NCBI RefSeq assembly: GCF_000953135.1
Contig: NZ_LN614827.1
Location: forward strand, 1,269,001 to 1,333,000
Source of the DNA: Legionella fallonii LLAP-10
GTDB taxonomy: Bacteria > Pseudomonadota > Gammaproteobacteria > Legionellales > Legionellaceae
Direction of reading: 5' to 3'
DNA length: 64,000 bases
The position numbers and the translations under genes are program-made. Positions 17,451 to 25,057 of the stretch are shown piece after piece. The notes below the pieces were generated by a model. That model searched no databases. It had not been told where the DNA came from and saw only the letters and a program-made list of their open reading frames with translations. The stretch's first letter is position 1. Each line of letters begins with the position of its first letter.

Positions 17451-18083
17451 CTAAGCCCCATATTGTGCTTGATATGCTTCTAATTTTTTTACTTGTTCAT
17501 GTTCTTTGTTATTTTTTAAATAGTCGATTAAGTCGACCAAAGTAATAATGGAATAGACATTGATTCCTTGATTTCTAATTTCTGTAAGTGTTGATTTCTC
17601 TGTTTGGCCGCGTTCACAGCGATCTAGAGCAATAACGACGGTAGTAAGTATTCCTCCGTGCGCTTTTATTAGGCTTTGTGCCTCTCTAAATGCAGTACCC
17701 GCAGTAATCACATCATCGATTATTACGGTTTTTCCTGATAAAGGGGCACCAATCAATTGACCGCCTTCACCATGGTCTTTAATCTCTTTGCGGTTAAAGG
17801 TTACCGTAGTATTTTTGCCGTGTTCAGCAAGAGCTACTGCCGTAGTTGTTGCTAATGGTAGCCCTTTATATGCCGGACCAAACAAGTGTTCAAACTCAAC
17901 TTTATTATCTAACAGCGTTTGTGCATAAAATTGACCTAATTGTCGTAATGCATTTCCCTCATAAAATAAACCAGCATTAAAAAAATAGGGACTGATGCGC
18001 CCAGACTTTAAAGTAAACTCTCCAAATTTTAAAACTTGGCTATCTAGAGCTAATTTTATAAAAGATGATTTGGTATGATTCAT
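17451..18083 (-). CDS. pyrE: orotate phosphoribosyltransferase
   Basis: PyrE transfers phosphoribose from PRPP to orotate in pyrimidine synthesis. The 210-residue protein has the [12 protein letters not shown] orotate-binding segment, the [11 protein letters not shown] loop, the flexible [10 protein letters not shown] loop, and the PRPP motif [13 protein letters not shown]. It is a single gene, convergent with cydX and divergent from the cold-shock gene. Confidence 0.97.
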   Translation of the reverse strand: MNHTKSSFIKLALDSQVLKFGEFTLKSGRISPYFFNAGLFYEGNALRQLGQFYAQTLLDNKVEFEHLFGPAYKGLPLATTTAVALAEHGKNTTVTFNRKEIKDHGEGGQLIGAPLSGKTVIIDDVITAGTAFREAQSLIKAHGGILTTVVIALDRCERGQTEKSTLTEIRNQGINVYSIITLVDLIDYLKNNKEHEQVKKLEAYQAQYGA

Positions 18084-18140
18084 TCTTGATTCCTAAAATA
18101 ATAAATTACACAAAACAAGTAGGTATTTTGCAAAAAATCC

Positions 18141-18168
18141 TTAACAATCAATAAAAAACTGTTATGCT
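18141..18168 (+). promoter_or_regulatory. probable promoter of the cold-shock gene
   Basis: TTAACA at 18141-18146 and TATGCT at 18163-18168 are 16 bases apart. Transcription from here would give a leader of about 300 bases, like the long cold-sensing leaders of cspA genes, with the MITE-like element inside it. Confidence 0.45.
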
Positions 18169-18306
18169 AATCACAATGTGCGTGATCGGTCGTGCATGGA
18201 GAAGTGTTTATTATAGCGCATAAGGCTTTTAAGTAAGTGGGTTTTTTAAGTCTTTATGTGAGCGTTCTAAAATAAACAACTAATCACTATAAATAACGAG
18301 AAGAAT

Positions 18307-18440
18307 AGACCTCTTCTGAAACTCGCTGAAGGGGATGAAGTGTGAGGAAACAGGGTGGCAGAACCGGAGTGTACTCGCAAGTACATGAGGGGATATCGAC
18401 GATGCATTTCGCTCCCTAATTAGAGTTTCCGAAGAGGTCT
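18307..18440. mobile_element. 134-bp MITE-like element in the cold-shock leader
   Basis: AGACCTCTTCTGAAACTC at 18307-18324 and GAGTTTCCGAAGAGGTCT at 18423-18440 are 18-bp terminal inverted repeats with one mismatch. AAT flanks both ends and may be a 3-bp target duplication. The 98-base interior encodes no protein. This is the layout of a non-autonomous miniature transposon; a parent IS is not in the window. It lies 33 bases before the cold-shock start codon. Confidence 0.75.
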
Positions 18441-18473
18441 AATGTAAAAAGCTTAAGACAAAGGGGATAGCTA

Positions 18474-18701
18474 ATGTCGCAAAGAGAAACAGGCCATGTT
18501 AAATGGTTTAATGAAAAAAAAGGATTTGGATTTATTATTAATCAACACGGCGATGATATTTTTGTACATTACAAAGACATCCAAGGAGAAGGTTTTAAAA
18601 CCCTTCATGAAAATGATCCTGTAACTTTTGTGCTTGATAAAGGACCCAAAGGGTTCAAGGCACAAGAAGTTGTTGTTGCTGCTGAAACACAAACAGAATA
18701 A
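18474..18701 (+). CDS. CspA-family cold-shock protein
   Basis: This 75-residue OB-fold protein binds single-stranded RNA and DNA and acts as an RNA chaperone. Both RNA-binding motifs are present: KGFGFI (RNP1) and DIFVHY (RNP2), and the start GHVKWFNEKKGFGFI is typical. A few extra residues (AAETQTE) extend the C-terminus. GGGGAT eight bases upstream supports the ATG at 18474. The leader is long and interrupted by a MITE-like element. A strong terminator follows. Confidence 0.95.
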   Translation: MSQRETGHVKWFNEKKGFGFIINQHGDDIFVHYKDIQGEGFKTLHENDPVTFVLDKGPKGFKAQEVVVAAETQTE

Positions 18702-18726
18702 TTTCATTGATAAAATCTATGATAAT

Positions 18727-18764
18727 AGAGCTTAGGTTTCTCAATAGTGCTAAGCTCTTTTTTT
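18727..18764 (+). terminator. intrinsic terminator of the cold-shock gene
   Basis: AGAGCTTAG at 18727-18735 pairs perfectly with CTAAGCTCT at 18750-18758 and is followed by seven T residues. Confidence 0.9.
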
Positions 18765-18931
18765 ATTCTGTGTTTCTGTAGGCGTTTGCTTAAGGTGGCC
18801 ACTTATTAATAAGTGGATTGGATCCTTGATCCGGCAATATAGTTCATAGAATGTCAAATCAAATGTGGACTTGATGCAGCGTAATCAAGCCCTTAAGTAA
18901 ACGTCCTAATCTGAATAATTACAACTTTTTA

Positions 18932-20374
18932 TCATAACGTTAATTTATTATTCGTTGAACTATTGGTATTTGATTGTTCGGCTTCTATGTTCTTTTCTTC
19001 CATACTAAATACAGTTGTATCACCTTCTTCGCTGTGACTACTGCTCGCATCAACGGTGATGCTTTTATGGCGACCTAGTACTCCGTCAATTTTACCTTCG
19101 CCATCTGCTTTTTTTCCACGAAAGAATATAAATGTATTTTTTTGTGTCGCTGAGTTTGGTGCTGGAGTTGAAGTGGGCACCAACGTCGGTGTCGATGTCA
19201 GAGTCGGAGTTGATGTCAATGTTGGTAACGGGATTGATGCTTCGGGAACTAAGCTACTTGGTTCTGCTCGTTGAGATGCTATTTTTGATTCTCGCGCTTC
19301 TTTGGAGATGCGTGATTTAGTGGTTGGGGGCGATATCCAACTTGAAGTTGACACTAAAGTTGGAGTTGGTATTGATGCTTTAGAGGACGAACTACTAGGT
19401 TCCGCCTGTTGATATGTCGTTTTTTCTTTTCGCTCTTTTTTAGATTTAGAGGGAGGCATTTTTTTTATATTAAGCTGTTTTTCCTTTTTGCTAGAGAGAG
19501 CCTCAGGTGGATAAGCAGGGCGCGCGCCAGGTTGATAATACCTAGCACATTTTATAGGGGACATATCAAAATTACACTGTTGGGCCTGGGCGTAAGTAGT
19601 GATCGGCCTTGTCGCTTTACTAGAGACTATATCTATATCTTGTTTGACCATTTCCTCTATAGTGACTGCCGCCATGGTTTTAACAGTCTGCCTATAATGT
19701 TTATCTGCTTTAGCTCTTGTTCCTTTAATTGGAGAATAATCAACTATGAGGGGATCAATTTTGTGACCGTCTTTATCCACTGTACCTCTATACTGTTTTG
19801 CATGAAAAGTTACATTGAAGGGGATCATTTGGGGATGTTTTAAAAAATAAGCGTGTAACTCATCTAGAATATCTCTCCTATCGTCCATAAAATAAAAATT
19901 AAACTCATCCTTAGGGTGTTCCAATGCCAGTTTGTGCATTTGCGCATAAACTGTAGTGAGCTTGCTTTCATCATGGATCCAGTTATAAAGTGAATTAAAA
20001 TCTGAGCTATCAAGTTTTATATAATCTTTATTATTTTTATCAATGTATCGTAAGGCTTGTGCTAGCGCTGTACCTGATGGAAGATCGTTATATATGTCTG
20101 CTAATAAGAAATCATCGAATATTCCATTAAGGTGATCAGCGATACTTTTAATGGCAGGATAACAAGAACCTCGTTCATCCGCATTGGAGTTTCCTAGATC
20201 ATCTCGGGGGGCTTGTCGGTTAGAGTTGATGATAATTATTTTTTTATTTGGTGAGAGCCTAATTATATCCAGCAATTCTCCATTAGCGGCAATAATATTT
20301 TTGTCTTTATTCGCAAGAAACGGTAAATTGGCTAAACAACCGTCGAAGTCAAAAGAGTATACATCATAAATCAA
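18932..20374 (-). CDS. HAD-like protein with a repetitive low-complexity tail, effector candidate
   Basis: The N-terminal ~200 residues carry haloacid-dehalogenase-superfamily motifs: DFDGCLAN at residues 9-16 (two catalytic Asp), IIINSNR near 50 (motif II Ser) and YFMDDRRD near 165 (acidic motif IV), so a phosphatase or phosphotransferase activity is likely. Residues ~305-430 are a Ser/Pro/Thr-rich linker built from a duplicated unit (AEPSS...ASIP.PTL) followed by TSTPTL repeats. The last ~50 residues are acidic (SHSEEGD, MEEKNIEAEQ), resembling the Glu-rich secretion signals of Dot/Icm effectors. No signal peptide is present. Effector status is an inference; substrate is unknown. Confidence 0.7.
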   Translation of the reverse strand: MIYDVYSFDFDGCLANLPFLANKDKNIIAANGELLDIIRLSPNKKIIIINSNRQAPRDDLGNSNADERGSCYPAIKSIADHLNGIFDDFLLADIYNDLPSGTALAQALRYIDKNNKDYIKLDSSDFNSLYNWIHDESKLTTVYAQMHKLALEHPKDEFNFYFMDDRRDILDELHAYFLKHPQMIPFNVTFHAKQYRGTVDKDGHKIDPLIVDYSPIKGTRAKADKHYRQTVKTMAAVTIEEMVKQDIDIVSSKATRPITTYAQAQQCNFDMSPIKCARYYQPGARPAYPPEALSSKKEKQLNIKKMPPSKSKKERKEKTTYQQAEPSSSSSKASIPTPTLVSTSSWISPPTTKSRISKEARESKIASQRAEPSSLVPEASIPLPTLTSTPTLTSTPTLVPTSTPAPNSATQKNTFIFFRGKKADGEGKIDGVLGRHKSITVDASSSHSEEGDTTVFSMEEKNIEAEQSNTNSSTNNKLTL

Positions 20375-20708
20375 GGCAGTTGCTCCACAAATGGGTTAAT
20401 AATGCACATCATATTTAAATAAAATATCGATTTTGTAGCTGATTCAATCATATTGACAAATATCTTAAAAGTAAATTATTTAATTAAATTGATTAAAGTG
20501 TATTGGAGCGTGTATACAATTGCCTCATGGATGCTGCGAACAAGTCCTGAGAGATCCTCACAAGATTTGAACAGGAATATGCATTTGTTCAGCCTATGTT
20601 TGGATCGTTCGAGGTGAGGGGCGCGAAGCGCTGTCTTGGGGCTTCGGTATAGAACGTTCGAGAGGACGTTTACCGTGCTTATTGAGAAGTGACTTACCCT
20701 CTATTTAA
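20375..20708. other. 334-base non-coding stretch
   Basis: No gene is visible. The 5' part is AT-rich and should hold the promoter of the minus-strand HAD-like gene. Around 20600-20670 there is a GC-richer imperfect palindromic segment flanked by GATCGTTCGAG and GAACGTTCGAG. The 3' end may contain the lost N-terminus of the PhzF remnant. Confidence 0.4.
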
Positions 20709-21164
20709 CTTTTTAAATTATTTAACATTCTATTCATTGTTGCTGAGGACAATGGATTTCGTATCCGCTGGTTTACTCCTAACGAGGAGGTTGCTCTTTG
20801 TGGTCATGCAACTTTAGCAGGTGCTTTTATTATTTTTGAGCAATTACAGTATAATAAGCCGGAAATAATATTTAATAGTCTTAGTGGTGAGTTGATTGTT
20901 AAAAAAACAGATAATGGTTTGGTGATGGATTTTCCCGCTTTACCTTATCATAAGATTGAATGGTCACCCCAACTACAAGCTTTAAATTTAAAGCAACCTT
21001 GTGTTATTGCTCCTTACTGGTGTGATCGTCTTGGAACACCGAGCATTAAAGCTCGCCAAGGTGGCCGTCGTCAAGGTGAGTTGCTTTGTGAGATCAAAGG
21101 AAACCGAGTTTTATTATATGGCTCCTGCCATCTTTATTTAAAAGGAACGATTTATCTACCATGA
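20709..21164 (+). pseudogene. PhzF-family epimerase/isomerase, degraded
   Basis: An open frame without a proper start gives FIVAEDNGFRIRWFTPNEEV and then ALCGHATLAGAF, the signature of the PhzF/diaminopimelate-epimerase-like fold. After ~95 residues the sequence jumps to a C-terminal piece (CDRLGTPSIKARQGGRRQGE), so most of the second domain is missing; the first ~20-40 residues with the catalytic Glu are also absent. It cannot be active. The stop overlaps the start of the acetyltransferase by four bases, a leftover of an operon. Confidence 0.8.
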
Positions 21165-21700
21165 TGACTTTAGAAACAGAGAGGCTTCTTTTAAGAGCCT
21201 GGAAAGATGAAGATATTGGGGCCTTTTTTGTAATGGGCCAAGATCCAACGGTGATGGAGTTTTTTCCTGGTCTTTGGTCTATGGACATGGTGACTTCATT
21301 TATCAATAGAATGAATAGTCAACTTGCAGATAAAGCATTTACCTTATGGGCGGCAGAAGAAAAGAATAGTAAAAATTTTATTGGCTTTATTGGATTAAAT
21401 AGTCCTATATGGGAGGCTCATTTTACCCCCTGTGTCGAAATTGGTTGGCGCTTGGCCACACCGTTTTGGGGAAAGGGTTATGCCACTGAAGGAGCGAAAA
21501 GAGCACTTGAATATGCTTTTAAATCCTTAAAATTAGAAGAGGTCGTTGCATTTACTGTACCGGATAATCTGAGATCAAGAAGAGTAATGGAACGGATTGG
21601 CATGACTAGAGACTTGAATGGAGATTTTCTTCATCCTAAATTAGATCATGATAGTCCATTTGCTAAGCATGTTTTATATACTATTCAACGTTATTTGTGA
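21161..21700 (+). CDS. GNAT-family N-acetyltransferase, RimJ/RimL type
   Basis: The 179-residue protein begins TLETERLLLRAWKDED, typical of RimJ/RimL-like acetyltransferases, and has the acetyl-CoA binding region IGWRLATPFWGKGYATEG and the later VPDNLRSRRVMERIGM block. It would acetylate a small molecule or a protein N-terminus; the substrate cannot be told. ATGs at 21161 and 21164 are both possible starts; coupling to the degraded PhzF frame (ATGA overlap) now provides the only nearby translation signal. Confidence 0.88.
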   Translation: MMTLETERLLLRAWKDEDIGAFFVMGQDPTVMEFFPGLWSMDMVTSFINRMNSQLADKAFTLWAAEEKNSKNFIGFIGLNSPIWEAHFTPCVEIGWRLATPFWGKGYATEGAKRALEYAFKSLKLEEVVAFTVPDNLRSRRVMERIGMTRDLNGDFLHPKLDHDSPFAKHVLYTIQRYL

Positions 21701-21766
21701 TTGATTGAGCCTAGTGAATTCATCGTCGTCAGACTAAAGCTTGTTTTTCATCAGAAATGAACAGGG

Positions 21767-21796
21767 GTAGATCAGGCAATTTGTTGTCCGATCTAC
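21767..21796. terminator. palindrome between convergent genes, probable bidirectional terminator
   Basis: GTAGATC and GATCTAC arms surround a core CAATTTGTTG with inner GG/CC pairs. It sits between the convergent acetyltransferase and aminopeptidase genes and belongs to the family also at 31102, 51043, 51954 and 52811. Confidence 0.5.
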
Positions 21797-21830
21797 GCTT
21801 ACATTAATACATCCAGTGAATGGATACGTT

Positions 21831-23771
21831 TTAATTAGTTGTAAAGGTTGGTAACTTATCTGCAATTACTTCAGCATTATCTGCCGTTTTTAGACCTGCA
21901 TTAAAATGTCTATATCTGTTTAAGGTGGTATTCTCCATAGCTTGGCTAGGAGTTTGAGTAAAAAAATTTAGTTCCACTCCTGTTTCCTTAAATTTTTTAT
22001 CGATGGTTTCTCTTGTTACCGAATGATAAATTGTTCTTGCCTCTTTATATATTTCTTGAGCAAATTGTTTTCCGTCCTCTGTTTTTAATAACCTTTGATA
22101 TAAGGGGACAATTAAATAACGTCTACCAATATTTAATAGATAGTTCTTAATCTCTATATTTGCTTCGCTATACCGGCCATCAATAGTAATCTTGTACCAC
22201 TGCGCTGCAACTACATGATTACTCATACCGGTTAAGTGATAACATTCATCCAGTTCTTTTATTTGTTCATGCTTGAGATTCGAAGGAAGTTTATTCAGAA
22301 AATATTGCCATTCATTGCTTGACCAACTTTGAGCATTTAATTGATTTGCAGATATTGTTCCATTTAGCCATTGTTCACGAACTACATCATTTATCTCACA
22401 TCGTTTCGCTTTAATCTTGACTGCATCCTTAGGAATTCCAGGCTGATGTAACCATTGATTAATTTCTTCCATGGAATATTTTTGAGGATAAAGCTCAAGG
22501 AGATGAGTTTGAGCGAAGGCTATAAAATCAGTAGTAGTAATGCTTTTAAATGCAAAATTATGAAAGTATTTTTTTAGAAAATCATCAAATTGATCACGAC
22601 CAAATTGTTCTTCAAGAGTCTTTAAAAACCAAGCTCCTTTCGTGTAGGCAATTCCGCTAAAACCATCATGCGGATCACGAGCATCAAGATTAAGTACCAA
22701 ATGCTGATCTTGCTCTTCTAACGTATCAAGTTCCTCATAAAGTTCATTCACGCTAACCATAAATTCTAGATCAGCTTGTTCTTTACCATAAACTGCTTCA
22801 ACGATTCGATTTTGTACGTAGGTCGTAAATCCTTCATTCAGCCAAACGTCATCCCATCTTGCATTCGTGACTAAATTTCCTGACCAAGAATGAGCCAGCT
22901 CATGAGCAATCACACCCACTAAGCTTTTATCCCCTGCAATTAATGTTGGGGTTGCGAATGTTAATAAGGGATTTTCCATTCCTCCCATTGGGAACGATGG
23001 AGGCATGACTAAAACGTCATAATTTCCCCAAGGATATTGACCATATAACCCTTCGGTTACCTGGATCATTTGTTCAGTATCTTCAAATTCTTTTGCTGTT
23101 TTATCTACTAAGTCAGGTTCTGCAAATACAGCTGAACGTGGTCCAATTTTTTTTGCCTGAATATTACCAACCGCAAAAGCGATTAAATAGGTTGGAATGG
23201 GTTGGTTCATATTAAATTCAAATTCACCATTTAAAACATGATCGGGGTTATTTTCAGCGCTCATAACAGCGCGCAATTCTTTAGGTGTATTGATACGTGC
23301 AGTGTAAGTTTGACGAACTTCAGGAGTATCTTGTACTGGCATCCATGAGCGAGCGTTAATTGGTTCCGAGTGAGAGTAAAGATAGGGGTATTTTTTGGTA
23401 GCGGTTTGGCTAGGATCTAACCATTGTAGCCCATCTGCCGTTGAACTTGTTTCATAGGTGATTCTAACTTTTTTATTTTTTGCATTAGCATTGATGTGTA
23501 AAGCCGAACCTAATATTTTATCTTCATCCTCGAGTCTAAAATCGGTGCTAACCCAACTTTCATCTGAAGAGCTTATTTCAACTCGTTGAATGTTCAGTTT
23601 TTTTGTATCAAGTGTCAGGGTGTGACATTCTAGGTCATGCCAATGGAGTGTCATTTCCACCACTCCTTGTATCGTTTTATTTTTAAAATCTGGATTCAAT
23701 GTTAAATCAAGATGAGTAATGTTTACTTTTTCCGGTTCAGAGTAAGAATGCGGATCGATTTTTGCTCTCAT
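21831..23771 (-). CDS. M1-family zinc aminopeptidase, leukotriene-A4-hydrolase type
   Basis: This 646-residue cytoplasmic metallopeptidase should remove N-terminal residues from peptides. The substrate-binding GGMEN is at residues 263-267, the zinc motif HELAH at 290-294 and the third zinc ligand Glu at ~313 in LNEGFTTYVQ. The C-terminal half is an alpha-helical domain of the leukotriene A4 hydrolase group, consistent with the length, which is shorter than PepN. No signal peptide is seen. It is transcribed alone. Confidence 0.93.
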   Translation of the reverse strand: MRAKIDPHSYSEPEKVNITHLDLTLNPDFKNKTIQGVVEMTLHWHDLECHTLTLDTKKLNIQRVEISSSDESWVSTDFRLEDEDKILGSALHINANAKNKKVRITYETSSTADGLQWLDPSQTATKKYPYLYSHSEPINARSWMPVQDTPEVRQTYTARINTPKELRAVMSAENNPDHVLNGEFEFNMNQPIPTYLIAFAVGNIQAKKIGPRSAVFAEPDLVDKTAKEFEDTEQMIQVTEGLYGQYPWGNYDVLVMPPSFPMGGMENPLLTFATPTLIAGDKSLVGVIAHELAHSWSGNLVTNARWDDVWLNEGFTTYVQNRIVEAVYGKEQADLEFMVSVNELYEELDTLEEQDQHLVLNLDARDPHDGFSGIAYTKGAWFLKTLEEQFGRDQFDDFLKKYFHNFAFKSITTTDFIAFAQTHLLELYPQKYSMEEINQWLHQPGIPKDAVKIKAKRCEINDVVREQWLNGTISANQLNAQSWSSNEWQYFLNKLPSNLKHEQIKELDECYHLTGMSNHVVAAQWYKITIDGRYSEANIEIKNYLLNIGRRYLIVPLYQRLLKTEDGKQFAQEIYKEARTIYHSVTRETIDKKFKETGVELNFFTQTPSQAMENTTLNRYRHFNAGLKTADNAEVIADKLPTFTTN

Positions 23772-23941
23772 GTCTATTCCTAATTGTTGAGTTTTTCCAT
23801 AAATTCGGATAAGAAAATACTTGAGTTTGAGTTAAAAATCAATTTGTTACACAGTCTTATGTAACTTATCAATAAGTCTATATAAGTCTATTTACCCGGG
23901 GTTATTGAGAAGTTACTTCATAGCCGTCTAATTTATTAATT

Positions 23942-24583
23942 CTAAATAACCAGATTGCTTAATAATAGTTTTAGAGCCAAAGCAATTAAGATTATGCCCG
24001 TAATGCGTTCTATCCAATGACTAATTGCTTCAAATTGAGCACGCATTTTTTTTCCAGAAAGAGAAAAGGCAACAAAGGAGAACCAAAGAAGGGTTTCTGT
24101 AAACAGGATTAACGCTAAAAGAAGTTTATTGGCAGGTGAAATATCTTTAGGAATAAGTACTGAAAACAAACTGATGCAAAAAAGCATCAATTTAGGATTA
24201 AGGAGATTAGTAAATAAACCTATAGAGAATGCCTTCATCGGTTTTAGATCTACTTTAGCGTGTGCCCCACCAATTTTATTTAAATGACTTTTAGCTCTAA
24301 GACTTTTGTATCCTATATAAAAAAGATAACCTGCGCCTAAATATTGAATTATTTGCAGTAGTAAAGGGGTTTTCGTGATTAATAATGCGAGGCCAAGAAT
24401 GGTATAACTAATATGAAATAAGCATCCTGACGCAATACCAAAAGCGGTTAGAATGCCGCTGCGTCGTGAATAGACAAGGCTATTTTTAACTGTGATAGCA
24501 AAGTCAGGACCTGGACTAATCAGCGATATAAAAAATAAAGTGAGAAGCGGTAGCAAACTAACGAACTGGGATGCATTAGACAT
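23942..24583 (-). CDS. LysE/RhtB-family amino-acid exporter
   Basis: This 213-residue inner-membrane protein has six hydrophobic segments and the family's SLISPGPDFAITVKNSL start, the GLALLITKTP region and FTNLLNPKLMLFC in the middle. Such proteins export homoserine, threonine, lysine or related amino acids and metabolites; the substrate cannot be read from sequence. Confidence 0.92.
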   Translation of the reverse strand: MSNASQFVSLLPLLTLFFISLISPGPDFAITVKNSLVYSRRSGILTAFGIASGCLFHISYTILGLALLITKTPLLLQIIQYLGAGYLFYIGYKSLRAKSHLNKIGGAHAKVDLKPMKAFSIGLFTNLLNPKLMLFCISLFSVLIPKDISPANKLLLALILFTETLLWFSFVAFSLSGKKMRAQFEAISHWIERITGIILIALALKLLLSNLVI

Positions 24584-24615
24584 AAAAAACCTATAGTCAC
24601 GTCATTCTTAACTTT

Positions 24616-24891
24616 TTATGGTTTGACCAATAATTCAAATTGGGTTACCCTTTTTTTGTTAATAAAGGCACAAACAGTATGCGCCAACACCTTTCTGGTA
24701 ATGCGATTGGTTAAATACCAAAGTTTACGAGCCCTTATTTTTTCAATCTGGAACCGGTCTGTTAATTGACCGATGACTATTTCAACTGGACGTTTGGTAG
24801 AAGTTAACCATTGAAGAAAGTAGTCTCCTCGGTTGCCTTTCATATTAGAACGTACAGCAGTTTGTAAATCAATCCCTGAAGATGCTCGCAA
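24616..24891 (-). pseudogene. IS982-family transposase, C-terminal remnant
   Basis: The 91-codon frame matches the end of IS982-type DDE transposases: DLQTAVRSNMKGNR, then VEIVIGQLTDRFQIEKIRAR carrying the last catalytic Glu, then LWYLTNRITRKVLAHTVCAF. The first two-thirds of the transposase is missing, so the element is dead. It abuts the 3' end of the large effector-like gene. Confidence 0.85.
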
Positions 24892-25057
24892 TTCGTTGTT
24901 GTTATGACACCAAAATAGCCGCCATTGCGGCCGCGTTGTTATTGATTAATTACAGTGAACGTGCTGGGTCTGTTGGATTGATGATGACGCCAGATTTTTT
25001 AGAGACTGCTCGAGGTTTACAGTTCTCGCTTTATCAATGGCTTCTATAGCCAATAAA

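Noticed and set aside
18471..18707. Minus-strand frame opposite the cold-shock gene
   Set aside because: It mirrors the cold-shock coding region exactly and is a codon-composition shadow.
24903..25049. Plus-strand open frame ending at 25049 next to the IS982 remnant
   Set aside because: It is antisense to the alternative C-terminal tail of the large effector candidate, which has better coding character; it also lacks a start codon.
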